Assembly: GCF_030269445.1 (NCBI RefSeq)
Contig: NZ_BSTJ01000007.1
Span: 1-64,000 of the forward strand
Source: Actinoallomurus iriomotensis
GTDB taxonomy: Bacteria; Actinomycetota; Actinomycetes; Streptosporangiales; Streptosporangiaceae
Direction: 5' to 3'
Length of the DNA stretch: 64,000 nucleotides
Each line of letters begins with the position of its first letter. The first letter of the stretch is position 1. The notes under the pieces were generated by a model. That model searched no databases. It was given only the letters and a program-made list of their open reading frames with translations, and was not told the origin of the DNA. The position numbers and the translations under genes were made by a program. Below are positions 52,105-60,235 of this stretch, in pieces.

Positions 52105-52707
52105 TCACGCGTCGGCGCCGATGCGCCGGGCGAGTTCGGCCGGGAGTGGATAGACGCGCTCTCGGGGGAGGAGGGCGGCGGCTCTGGCGGTATGGCCGTC
52201 GCCGAGCAGGCGCCGGATCCGGTGCACCGTCGGCGTCAGGTCGCGGATGTCCAGGGTCCACTCATCGGCGTACCGGTCGATGACATGCCGGCTGAGCCCC
52301 ACCTGAATGCTGCGCGCGTCCAGCGCGCGCCCGCGCAGCGTCCGCTCCGGATCCCACTGGACGTGCACGCGAGCGTGCCGGAACGCCGCACGCCACTCGT
52401 CATTGTCCCGGTGGACGCGGCGGTCGGCGCTCGTGGGTACGGCCTGGGACAGCGCCTCCTCCCAGCCTTCGCGGGAGATCCGTACGGCGAGGACCATCTC
52501 CTGCCCGGCCTTGCGAGCCCAGCCGCTCCGCTCCATCAGCCACAGGAAGGACGGCTTGATCCAGGTCATCCGCGTCCGGGAGAACGGCGGCACGAAACGC
52601 CCCTGCTCGACCGCCGGCCGTCCGATGTGCGGCCCGTACGCCTGGTACACGACGATCGACGTACGGTCGTAGTCGGCCCTGATCTCGCGCGATCTCACAG
52701 GTCGCAT
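52105..52707 (-). CDS. DUF4291 family protein
   Basis: 200 residues: REIRADYDRTSIVVYQAYGPHIG, FVPPFSRTRMTWIKPSFLWLMERSGWARKAGQEMVLAVRISREGWE and ARVHVQWDPERTLRGRALDARSIQVGLS are the DUF4291 core. The family is widespread, its function unknown. I chose ATG 52707 (MRPVRSREIR); an upstream ATG adds nine residues. It may be transcribed ahead of the MarR-controlled gene, but the operator lies between, so it is not obviously in that operon. Confidence 0.85.
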   Translation of the reverse strand: MRPVRSREIRADYDRTSIVVYQAYGPHIGRPAVEQGRFVPPFSRTRMTWIKPSFLWLMERSGWARKAGQEMVLAVRISREGWEEALSQAVPTSADRRVHRDNDEWRAAFRHARVHVQWDPERTLRGRALDARSIQVGLSRHVIDRYADEWTLDIRDLTPTVHRIRRLLGDGHTARAAALLPRERVYPLPAELARRIGADA

Positions 52708-53074
52708 GCTGTCCCCGCCCGGACGGCGGATCAACCCGATTTCCCGGTCCCGGCCCGCCGAGGAGGCGGCGGGAGAGCGCCGGCGACGCCGCGAATCTCG
52801 CGCCCGGGATCCTCGCGCGCACCCCGCCGCATACCTTTCGCCTCACACCTCGCGTGCCGGGGCGGCCGTGCGCGACGCGTCGACGGCCGGCGCATACTTG
52901 GTCGGCCGGCGTCGGTAGAGGGAGCCGAGCCCGACACCGGCGCCGCGGACGACGCGCGGTCCGTCGTACCCGCGGCGGTCGAGCTGGGCGGGCGTCTCGC
53001 GGAGTACGGCCGGCTCGCGAGGCCGGTCGCGGGTGCGCTCGGTTGATTGTCACGAACAGCAAAGGACTACGGCC
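52708..53074. other. Gene-free stretch
   Basis: These 367 bases between the divergent DUF4291 and SDR genes are very GC-rich and show no gene, repeat or clear operator. AAAGGACTACGGCC at the right end is the ribosome site of the SDR gene. Confidence 0.5.
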
Positions 53075-53857
53075 ATGGATCTCGCCCTTCGCGGCAAGCA
53101 GGCTCTGATCACCGGTGCTTCCAAGGGCATCGGCGCGGCGACCGCCGAGGTGCTGGCCGAGGAGGGCTGCCATCTGCACCTCGCCGCGCGCGGCGAGGCC
53201 GGACTCCACGCGCTCGCCGAGCGGCTGCGCGAGCGGCACGAGGTGACGGTCGACGTCCACCCCGCCGACCTGCGCGACCCCGGCGACCTCGCCCGGCTCG
53301 CGGAGGCCACCGACGGCATCGACATCCTCGTCAACAACGCGGGCGACATCCCCGGGGGATCCCTCGACCTGGTCGACGAGGACGCCTGGCGGCACGGCTG
53401 GGAGCTGAAGGTGTTCGGCTACATCAACCTGACACGGCTCGTCTACGCGCGGATGAAGGCGCGCGGGCACGGAGTCATCGTCAACGACATCGGCGCGGCG
53501 GGCGAGGGGTTCGACTTCGACTACATCGCCGGCAGTTCCGGCAACGCCGCGCTGATGGCGTTCACCCGCTCCCTGGGCGGGCGGAGCCTGCGCGACGACA
53601 ACATCCGCGTCGTCGGCGTCAACCCCGGGCCGGTCGCGACCGAGCGGATCGTCGAACTGATGAAGACCCGCGCCCGTACGCGCCTCGGCGACGAGGGGCG
53701 ATACCGCGAGCTGATGGCCGGCCTGCCGTACGGGCGGGCGGCCGAGCCGCGGGAGATCGCCGACGCGATCGCCTTCCTGGCCTCCGAGCGGTCCGCCTAC
53801 ACCAGCGGCGTCATCCTCACCCTGGACGGTGGCCTGTGCGCGAGGGGCGGCGCCTGA
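53075..53857 (+). CDS. Atypical SDR oxidoreductase lacking the active-site Lys
   Basis: 260 residues. The cofactor loop is TGASKGIGAA and NNAGD is present. At the active site the usual Ser reads VNDIGAAGEG and the Tyr segment reads DYIAGSSGNAALM, so the Lys expected four residues after Tyr is Ser. This pattern occurs in a recognisable SDR subgroup, where catalysis may run differently. The Arg after the second strand (LAARGEAG) suggests NADP(H). The ATG at 53075 has AAAGGA upstream. Confidence 0.82.
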   Translation: MDLALRGKQALITGASKGIGAATAEVLAEEGCHLHLAARGEAGLHALAERLRERHEVTVDVHPADLRDPGDLARLAEATDGIDILVNNAGDIPGGSLDLVDEDAWRHGWELKVFGYINLTRLVYARMKARGHGVIVNDIGAAGEGFDFDYIAGSSGNAALMAFTRSLGGRSLRDDNIRVVGVNPGPVATERIVELMKTRARTRLGDEGRYRELMAGLPYGRAAEPREIADAIAFLASERSAYTSGVILTLDGGLCARGGA

Positions 53858-53866
53858 CCCCCGGCC

Positions 53867-55075
53867 TCAACCGGCCGTGGCGGCGACGGCCTCTGGCTGC
53901 GCGGGCCGGGGAGCGCGCCGCCACAGCGGGACGGCCAGCCCGACCACGAGGAGGCTGCCGAGGCCCGTGACCGCGAACGCCCAGCCGGTGCCCGTACGGT
54001 CGATGAGGAAGCCGGTGACGGGGTTGGCCACGGCGATTCCCAAGGTCAGAGCGGTGCTGTGCAGGCCCACGGCCTCGCCGCGGGCGGCGGCGGGCACCCA
54101 TCCGCTGAGGGTGTCCACCGTGGTGGACAGGGCGGGGGCGCACAGTATCCCGGACGGCACCAGGGCCAGGCACAGCAGCGGCCACGGACCGACCAGGCCG
54201 ACCAGGCCGGCCGGTACGGTGAGCGCGGCCATGCAGCCGATCGTCACCAGCGGGGACAGGCCACGGCGCAGCGAGCCATACGCGAAGCCGCCGACCAGCG
54301 ACGACAGGCTCCACACGGCGATGGCCAGACCGGTCCACCGGGTGGCGGCGTCGGCCTTGAGCACCGCGACCAGGTTGAGCTCCGTCGCGGTCAGCACGAA
54401 GGTCGCCGCGAACGTCACCCCGAACAGGGCCAGCAGAGCGGGAGTCAGCCACTGCCGCCGGGGGACGGCGGCCCCGCCCGCCTCCGGCTCGTCTCCGCCG
54501 CGCGTCGCCGGGTTCAGCACCAGCAGGGCCGTACCGGACCCGACCAGGCCCAGTCCCACGAGAGCCATGGTGAGGTCACTGCCGAACGTCGTCGTGGCGG
54601 CGACCGCGACGGCCGGGCCGACCATGTAGCTCACCTCGACGAGCATCGCGTCGAGCGCGAACGCGGCACGACGCCGCTCGGTCGGGACGGCCGCGGCCAG
54701 GCACTGGCGGATCACGTTGAACACCGGCAGCGCCAGCACCCCGGCGGCGAACGCCCCGCCGACCAGCGGCCAGTACGGCAGGAACGCGGCCGATGACCAG
54801 AAGATCAGCTGGGCGACCGTGGTGACCGCCACCACCGGCCGCAGGCCGTGCCGGTCGACGAATCGCCCGGTGATCGGCGCGCCGAGGGCCACACCGCCCG
54901 TCGAGGCCGCGCCGACCAGGCCCGCCTGGAGGAAGCCGAGCTTCATGCCGGTGATCACGTGCAGGGTCAGGGTCACCCCGATGGCGACGACGGGGATGCG
55001 GGCGAGGATGCCGACGAGCAGCAGCGGCCGGACCCCCGGAACGGCCAGCACGCGTCGGTAAGGTTCAAAGGCCAC
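53867..55075 (-). CDS. MFS transporter
   Basis: 402 residues with 12 predicted helices. The loop between helices 2 and 3 carries GRFVDRHGLRPVV, the MFS motif A. Sequence and length fit an actinobacterial efflux permease; the substrate is unknown. Its stop is nine bases from the converging SDR gene, and it lies downstream of the divergent ArsR/MFS pair. Confidence 0.88.
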   Translation of the reverse strand: MAFEPYRRVLAVPGVRPLLLVGILARIPVVAIGVTLTLHVITGMKLGFLQAGLVGAASTGGVALGAPITGRFVDRHGLRPVVAVTTVAQLIFWSSAAFLPYWPLVGGAFAAGVLALPVFNVIRQCLAAAVPTERRRAAFALDAMLVEVSYMVGPAVAVAATTTFGSDLTMALVGLGLVGSGTALLVLNPATRGGDEPEAGGAAVPRRQWLTPALLALFGVTFAATFVLTATELNLVAVLKADAATRWTGLAIAVWSLSSLVGGFAYGSLRRGLSPLVTIGCMAALTVPAGLVGLVGPWPLLCLALVPSGILCAPALSTTVDTLSGWVPAAARGEAVGLHSTALTLGIAVANPVTGFLIDRTGTGWAFAVTGLGSLLVVGLAVPLWRRAPRPAQPEAVAATAG

Positions 55076-55152
55076 TGCGGTTACTTACCTCCGCTGCGGA
55101 TTGTGGCAGCGGCCGACGCGCGAGGAAAGTGAATTTTCGGGAGGCGGCGCGC

Positions 55153-55470
55153 TCACTCGCCCCCGAGGACCGCCTGGAGGAGCCCGGGGAACCGCTTCTC
55201 CATGTCGTCGCGCCGCACTCTGACGATCCGCTGGCGTCCCACGACGAGCGTCCTGGTCAGACCGGCCTCGCGGAGCACGCGGTAGTGGTGCGAGATGGTC
55301 GGGTTGCTCAGGCCGAGGTCGGCCTCCTCCGCGAGCACGGAGCAGTCGATCGGATCCGGCCTCTGGTACAGCGCGGTCATGAGCGCCCGCCGGCCGGGGT
55401 CGGCGAGTGCGCTGAGGATGACGGTGAGGTCGAAGGAGTCGACCGAGGGCTCGGGCAGCGTGCGCGGCAT
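55153..55470 (-). CDS. ArsR-family regulator
   Basis: 105 residues with the winged helix VILSALADPGRRALMTALYQ, EEADLGLSNPTISHHYRVLREAGLTRTLVVGRQRIVRVRRDDME. It lacks the Cys pair of metal-sensing members, so a small organic ligand or redox signal is more likely. ATG 55468-55470 has a perfect AGGAGG seven bases upstream. It is divergent from an MFS gene and very probably represses it. Confidence 0.88.
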   Translation of the reverse strand: MPRTLPEPSVDSFDLTVILSALADPGRRALMTALYQRPDPIDCSVLAEEADLGLSNPTISHHYRVLREAGLTRTLVVGRQRIVRVRRDDMEKRFPGLLQAVLGGE

Positions 55471-55490
55471 CTGTCGCCTCCTCTCAATTG

Positions 55491-55552
55491 TTTGACGCTC
55501 ATCGAATCGTAGCCTAACGTCCCATCGTGTGACCGATCGACAATCATCGAAT
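55491..55552. promoter_or_regulatory. Candidate ArsR direct-repeat operators
   Basis: TTTGACGCTCATCGAAT (55491-55507) and ATCGACAATCATCGAAT (55536-55552) match at 13 of 17 positions, 45 bases apart. The first lies just upstream of the ArsR gene, and the second covers the first codons of the MFS gene, so binding would block both promoters. Confidence 0.5.
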
Positions 55553-56746
55553 GAACTTGGCGTCTGGCGGTTGCTGATCCTCGCCGTCGGCACCTTCGTG
55601 CTCGGCGTCGACGGCTTCGTGCTGCCGGGGCTGCTTCCTCACGTCGCCACGGACCTGTCCGTGAGCCTCGCCACCGCCGGCCAGCTGACCACCGCGTTCG
55701 CGGTCGCCTACGCGGTCGGATCGCCGATCATCGCCACGGCGACCGGCCGGATGGACCGTCGCGTGGTCATCGGCGCGGGCATGTTCGCCTTCCTGGCCGG
55801 CATGGTCCTGCAGGCGGCCGGTCCTTCGTACGCGGTCGTGCTGGCCGGGCGCGTCGTCGCCGGGCTCGGTGCGGCGGCGTTCCAGGCCAACGCCTTCGCC
55901 GTGGCGGGTGTGCTGTCCCGGCCGGACCGCAGAGCCCGGTCGTTCGCGGTGATCGGCGCGGGTTCCAGCCTGGCCTCGGTGCTCGGCGTGCCCTTCGGGC
56001 TGCTGGTCGGGCAGTGGCTGGGCTGGCGAGGGGCGATGTGGACGATCGCCGCCCTCGCGGCCGCCGCCGCGGTGCTGGCCGCGGCCGGCCTGCCCTCCGT
56101 CACCCTGCCGGCGACGTCACTGCGCAGCAGGCTCGCCGTGCTCGTCGACCCGCGCATCCTGATCCTGCTCGTCGTCAGTGCGCTCGTGCTCGCGCCGCTC
56201 TACCTGGTGTCGGCGTACGCGGCGGTCGTCGTGGGGGTGAGCACCTCGGCCGGCGGCGCCGTCCTGGCCGCGCTGTGCGTCTTCGGGGCGGGCTTCTTCA
56301 TCGGCAACCGCCTGGTCGGACGGTTCGCCGACCGGTTCGACTCCCTGACGTCCCTCACCGCCGCGCTGGCCGTGGCGGTCGGCGCGAACGTCGTCCTGAG
56401 CGTCGTCCAGCACTGGTTCGTGCCGACGCTCGCCGCGCTGTTCGTCCTCGGCCTCATCGGATCCTTCCTGTTCATCCCGCAGGCGGACCGGGTGTTCGTG
56501 GCGGGCGGCGACGTCGCCGCCGTCGCGCTCAGCCTGAACGGGGCGATGGCCTACGTGGGCACGGCCGTCGGCGCGACGCTCGGCGGCGTGGTGCTCTCGG
56601 TCGCCGGGACGCTCTGGCTGGCCCCGGCCGCCGCCGTCCTCGCCGCCATCGTGCTCGGCGTCACCCGGCTGACCGCCCCCGAGCGCCGTACGGCGGCCGG
56701 TCGCCCGGAACCCGCGAACGTTCCCGCCGAGGCCACCGGACTGTGA
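55529..56746 (+). CDS. MFS drug-efflux type transporter (DHA1)
   Basis: 405 residues, 12 helices. LILAVGTFVLGVDGFVLPGLLPHVATDLSVSLATAGQLTTAFAVAYAVGSP is characteristic of the Cmx/PbuE/AraJ branch; motif A appears as ATGRMDRRVVIGAG. Likely exports drugs, purines or sugars. The GTG start is 58 bases from the divergent ArsR start. Confidence 0.9.
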   Translation: MTDRQSSNELGVWRLLILAVGTFVLGVDGFVLPGLLPHVATDLSVSLATAGQLTTAFAVAYAVGSPIIATATGRMDRRVVIGAGMFAFLAGMVLQAAGPSYAVVLAGRVVAGLGAAAFQANAFAVAGVLSRPDRRARSFAVIGAGSSLASVLGVPFGLLVGQWLGWRGAMWTIAALAAAAAVLAAAGLPSVTLPATSLRSRLAVLVDPRILILLVVSALVLAPLYLVSAYAAVVVGVSTSAGGAVLAALCVFGAGFFIGNRLVGRFADRFDSLTSLTAALAVAVGANVVLSVVQHWFVPTLAALFVLGLIGSFLFIPQADRVFVAGGDVAAVALSLNGAMAYVGTAVGATLGGVVLSVAGTLWLAPAAAVLAAIVLGVTRLTAPERRTAAGRPEPANVPAEATGL

Positions 56747-56776
56747 CGGTTCAAGGATCGCTCGGTATGCGCGGGC

Positions 56777-56817
56777 CGGCGTACGACCTGCCGGTCCCAC
56801 CGGTCTGGAGTACGCCG
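56777..56817. terminator. Nested hairpin between convergent genes
   Basis: CGGCGTAC and GTACGCCG pair across an inner CCGGT-CCC-ACCGG hairpin, between the MFS stop (56746) and the LLM oxidoreductase stop (56844). Confidence 0.55.
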
Positions 56818-56843
56818 TACTGCTGCCCTGACCGGCGTCCGGC

Positions 56844-57716
56844 TCACCGCGTCGCGGGAGAGCCGGAGAGGCCGAAGCGCTCGGCGAACGCCGACATCTC
56901 GTCGCGTTGCCGGTCCGGTTCGGCGGCGGTGACGCCGACGACGATGCGTGTCACGCCCTCCGCGGCGAACGCCTCGACCCGTTCGGCGGGCATGTCGATC
57001 GATCCCCATCGCGTGTACTCCAGCGCCTGCGGGTCACGGCCGGCCTCGACCGCGGACGACCGGGCGAGCTCCAGCCGGGCGGCGCGTTCGTCCGGGGTGA
57101 GCGCACCGCCGGGGAAGTAGCCGTCACCGCGCCGCCCGGCGCGGCGCGCGGCGGCCCGGCTCGACCCGCCGACGTGGATCGGCAGCTCGGTGACCCCGAA
57201 CGGCTTCGGGAAACTGCACAGGTTCTCGAAGGCGAAGAACTCCCCGTCGAAGCCGACGCCCTCCTCGCCGCCGCCCCAGAGCAGCCGCAGCACGTCGATC
57301 GCCTCGTCGGCGCGACGGCCGCGGGTCCTGAAGTCGACGCCGACCGCCCGGGCCTCACCCGGCAGGGTGCCGAGGCCCACGGTCAGCAGCCGCATCCGTC
57401 CCCTGGACAGGACGTCGATGGTCGCCAGGCGCTTGGCGAGGACGACCGGATGGTGGTAGGGCAGGAGCAGCACGCCCGTACCGAGCAGGATCCGCCGCGT
57501 GGCCGCGGCGACGAAGGCCAGGCAGTCGAGCGGGTCGGCGTACGGCAGTGACGTCGGGAGCTCGGCGGGCCCGATCGTGGCGCCGGGATACAGCGCGATG
57601 TGCTCCGGGAGGTACAACGACTCGAAGCCGCAGTCCTCGGCGTGCCGGGCGAAGGCCGTGATCCGGTCCGGGTCGGCGCCGTACTGGGGGGTGCTGTAGC
57701 TGATCGCGAATTTCAT
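56844..57716 (-). CDS. LLM-class F420-dependent oxidoreductase
   Basis: 290 residues. MKFAISYSTPQYGADPDRITAFARHAEDCGFESLYLPEHI is the beginning of the luciferase-like TIM barrel; LGTGVLLLPYHHPVVLAKRLATIDVLSRGRM and VGLGTLPGEARAVGVDFRTRGRRADEAIDVLRLLW are the cofactor-site segments of F420-dependent members. It transfers hydride between F420 and an unknown substrate. It follows the MerR gene by 23 bases and is probably regulated by it. Confidence 0.88.
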   Translation of the reverse strand: MKFAISYSTPQYGADPDRITAFARHAEDCGFESLYLPEHIALYPGATIGPAELPTSLPYADPLDCLAFVAAATRRILLGTGVLLLPYHHPVVLAKRLATIDVLSRGRMRLLTVGLGTLPGEARAVGVDFRTRGRRADEAIDVLRLLWGGGEEGVGFDGEFFAFENLCSFPKPFGVTELPIHVGGSSRAAARRAGRRGDGYFPGGALTPDERAARLELARSSAVEAGRDPQALEYTRWGSIDMPAERVEAFAAEGVTRIVVGVTAAEPDRQRDEMSAFAERFGLSGSPATR

Positions 57717-57739
57717 TCCAGCCTCCGCGTCGAGCCGGT

Positions 57740-58219
57740 TCAGGAACCGGCCTGGTCGTCGGGTGGGGGAGGCGTCACTCCGCCCGCGAGACGACCGGTG
57801 GCGGCCTGCCGCCGTGGCGTACCCGCCGGGCGAGGACCGTCGTTTCCCTCCGCCGGGAACAGGTCGCAGCCGGGACAGGTGTACGTCAGCTGAGCGGTCA
57901 CCTCGGCGCGGTGCCGGATCAGCGCGCGGATCTCCGCGTCGATCTCGGCGAGCTTCCGCAGTGAGACGGCGACCGACTCCGGGCACGAGGCCCCCGCCTC
58001 GTGACCCGCCCGCAGGCAGTCCACGAACGGCCGGGCGTCCTCCAGCGTGAAGCCCACCGCCAGCAGCGATCGGATCTCGGCGACCAGCCGGACGTCGGAC
58101 TCGTCGTACTCCCGGTAGCCGTTGGCCGCACGCCGCGCCGAGATCAGCCCCTGCTGCTCGTAGTAGCGCAGCGCGCGTGCGCTCACACCGGCCCGTTCGG
58201 CCAGCTCACCGATCCGCAT
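57740..58219 (-). CDS. MerR-family regulator
   Basis: 159 residues: MerR helix-turn-helix MRIGELAERAGVSARALRYYEQQGLISARRAANGYREYDE, a coiled dimerisation helix (LRKLAEIDAEIRALIRHRAEVTAQL) and CPGC before a Pro-rich tail that could hold a metal. The helix after the DNA-binding domain has a single Cys (VDCLRAG). The promoter at about 58246-58275 has the stretched spacer typical of MerR targets. Confidence 0.88.
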   Translation of the reverse strand: MRIGELAERAGVSARALRYYEQQGLISARRAANGYREYDESDVRLVAEIRSLLAVGFTLEDARPFVDCLRAGHEAGASCPESVAVSLRKLAEIDAEIRALIRHRAEVTAQLTYTCPGCDLFPAEGNDGPRPAGTPRRQAATGRLAGGVTPPPPDDQAGS

Positions 58220-58246
58220 CGGCTCCTCCCGCCCTCTGGCGTCAGC

Positions 58247-58275
58247 GACGCTACCCCCTGACACCGGCGTCAAGG
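58247..58275 (-). promoter_or_regulatory. MerR-type promoter with operator in the spacer
   Basis: On the minus strand CTTGACC and a TAGCGT hexamer lie 18-19 bases apart with TGACGCCGGTGTCA, an almost perfect palindrome, between them. This is the geometry of promoters that MerR proteins activate by DNA twisting, and it precedes the MerR gene. Confidence 0.6.
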
Positions 58276-58332
58276 TCAAGCCGGGAGGCGCCGTGGGCCG
58301 GACGGTCGCGCCCGTCCGGCCCACGGCGGAAC

Positions 58333-58560
58333 TCAGTCCGACCAGTCGATGATCCGGGCGCCGGCCTGGAAACGGAGACCCGGATCGGCGTAGCGGGCCT
58401 CGGGGACGGCGTAGAGCATCGCCACGCCGAGGTTCTGCGCGTGGTAGCCGGCCACGAGCTTGGCGATCTCCGGACCCGTGGCGGGCAGGCCGCCTCGTGT
58501 CAGCGCCATGCCGATCTCGGTGACGAGCCGGGGGTCGGCCGTCGAGTCGTTCACTGTCAT
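58333..58560 (-). CDS. AtzG-like small amidase partner (DUF4089)
   Basis: 75 residues (MTVNDSTADPRLVTEIGMALTRGGLPATGPEIAKLVAGYHAQNLGVAMLYAVPEARYADPGLRFQAG). Small helical subunits of this type (AtzG) form a complex with the amidase AtzE. Here the gene lies 20 bases downstream of an amidase gene and is coupled to it. The partner function is inferred from length, position and the conserved tail DPGLRFQAG. Confidence 0.65.
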   Translation of the reverse strand: MTVNDSTADPRLVTEIGMALTRGGLPATGPEIAKLVAGYHAQNLGVAMLYAVPEARYADPGLRFQAGARIIDWSD

Positions 58561-58580
58561 GTCGTGTCTCCTCCTCGGAA

Positions 58581-60014
58581 CTAGACCGCGGCGGGCGTCG
58601 CGGCGGCGGAGTCGTCGGCCATGGCGGGTACGCGGCGATGCCAGTCGGTGGCCTGCTGGAACGCGTCGCCGGCGGTCAGGATCGTCGCCTCCGCGAACGC
58701 CGGCCCGGCGAGCTGCATCGACAGCGGCAGCCCCGCCGCGGTGAATCCCATCGGCACGGCGAGGACCGGGTTGCCGACGCAGTCCCAGTACTGGGTGAAG
58801 ATGAACTCGAACATCGCCTCGACGTCGATGGTGCCCTCGGCGTCGGTGATGTCGTCGTAACGGGGCGCGGGCAGGGCCGTGGTGGGGCAGACGATGACGT
58901 CCACCTCCTCGAACAGCCGTGCCACGGCGTCCTGCGCCACCCTCCGTACGCGCTGGGCCTGGACGTAGTCCGCGCCGGACACGAGCGCGCCACGGGCGAG
59001 CAGGAGACGGGTGGAGGCGAAGTAGTCGGCCCACCGTTCGACCAGGTCGTTGCGGTGGTACGCGAGCGCCTCGGCGCACATGGTGACGAGGTTGGCGGTC
59101 AGCATCTCGGGCCAGTACGGCAGCGCGACGTCGGTCAGGGTGGCGCCGAGCGAGGTGAGGGTGGCGAGCGCCTCGTCGAACACGGGGCCGAGCGCGGGAT
59201 CGGACCGTTCGGGGAAGTGGTGGTCGCGGACGACCCCGATCCGCAGGCCGTTCAGGGAGCCGCCGAACTCCGGCGGGGCGAGCGGGAGGTCGACGCAGTC
59301 CGGGTCGCTGGGATGGTGCCCGGCGATGACCTCCAGGACGCTCGCGCAGTCACGGGCGCTGCGCGCGAGCGGGCCCACGTGGTCGAGGCTGTACCCGAGC
59401 GGCGCGCAGCCGGACTTGGGCACCCGGCCGAACGTCGGCATCAGGCCGGTGACCCCGCAGAACGCCGCCGGAATGCGGATGCTGCCCGCCGTGTCGGTGC
59501 CGAGCCCGGCGAAGAACATCCCCGCCGCGACGCCGTTGCCGGTGCCCGAACTGGAGCCGCCGGGCCAGGTCCGCGGATCCCAGGGGTTGCGCGGGACCGG
59601 GAAGGGCTTCGTGGGGTCGACCATGCCGCAGGCGAACTCCATGGTGGTGACCTTCCCGGTGATGACCGCACCGGCCGCCCGCAGCCGGGCCACGACCGGC
59701 GCGTCCCGGCCCGCGCCCCACGCCGGATCGAGGATGAGGCTCTGCGCCGTCGTCGGTCCCTCCGCGGCGGCGAGGATGTCCTTGACGCCGAACGGGATGC
59801 CGTGCAGCGGGCCGCGGTCGAGACCCTCGGCGAGTTCGGCGTCGGCGCGTTCGGCGGCGGCGAGCGCGGTGTCGTCGAAACGGGCGAGGTACGTGCCGAG
59901 CTCTCCGTCGAGCCGGTCGGCCCGTGCGATCGCCGCCTCGGTCAGTTCGGTGCTCGTGACGGTGCCGGCGCGCAGTGCGGCGGCGGCGTCGGTCAGTGTG
60001 ACGGGTGTGGGCAT
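58581..60014 (-). CDS. Amidase signature family hydrolase (AtzE/GatA-like)
   Basis: 477 residues with the complete Ser-cisSer-Lys triad: Lys in FGVKDIL (about 76), Ser in GGSSSGTGN (about 157) and Ser in GTDTAGSIRIPAAFCG (about 180). The presence of an AtzG-like partner and an NCS1 permease favours action on a small nitrogen compound (for example a ureide, biuret or amide) rather than tRNA amidotransfer. The ATG at 60014 has GGAGGAG 8-10 bases upstream. Confidence 0.9.
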   Translation of the reverse strand: MPTPVTLTDAAAALRAGTVTSTELTEAAIARADRLDGELGTYLARFDDTALAAAERADAELAEGLDRGPLHGIPFGVKDILAAAEGPTTAQSLILDPAWGAGRDAPVVARLRAAGAVITGKVTTMEFACGMVDPTKPFPVPRNPWDPRTWPGGSSSGTGNGVAAGMFFAGLGTDTAGSIRIPAAFCGVTGLMPTFGRVPKSGCAPLGYSLDHVGPLARSARDCASVLEVIAGHHPSDPDCVDLPLAPPEFGGSLNGLRIGVVRDHHFPERSDPALGPVFDEALATLTSLGATLTDVALPYWPEMLTANLVTMCAEALAYHRNDLVERWADYFASTRLLLARGALVSGADYVQAQRVRRVAQDAVARLFEEVDVIVCPTTALPAPRYDDITDAEGTIDVEAMFEFIFTQYWDCVGNPVLAVPMGFTAAGLPLSMQLAGPAFAEATILTAGDAFQQATDWHRRVPAMADDSAAATPAAV

Positions 60015-60130
60015 GGGGGAACTCCTCCAAGGGCCTCGGGAACTGGGGAGATGCCGGTTATCCACAGGGAAGGCGCAGGTCTTTTCGCGCTGGGGGACCG
60101 GGCTGGACAATGGAAGTGGGGTCGCCCCCC

Positions 60131-60226
60131 TGGGCGGGCGGGGGCTGTCTGGGCGGGCGGGGGCTGTCTGGGCGGGCGGGGGCTGTCTGGGCGGGCGGGG
60201 GCTGTCTGGGTGGGTGGGGGTTCGTC
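60131..60226. repeat. G-rich minisatellite, four 19-bp units plus a degenerate fifth
   Basis: The unit TGGGCGGGCGGGGGCTGTC is repeated exactly at 60131, 60150, 60169 and 60188, followed by a variant beginning TGGGTGGGTGGGGG. Each unit has three or more G-tracts, so the plus strand can form G-quadruplexes. It lies between the amidase start and the GntR stop, in the leader of the amidase message, where the transcript would be C-rich. Confidence 0.9.
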
Positions 60227-60235
60227 TGGTGGGGG

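Noticed and set aside
50190-52707. The DUF4291 gene as part of the MarR regulon
   Set aside because: Its gene lies upstream of the operators and ends before them, so binding there would not control its own promoter.
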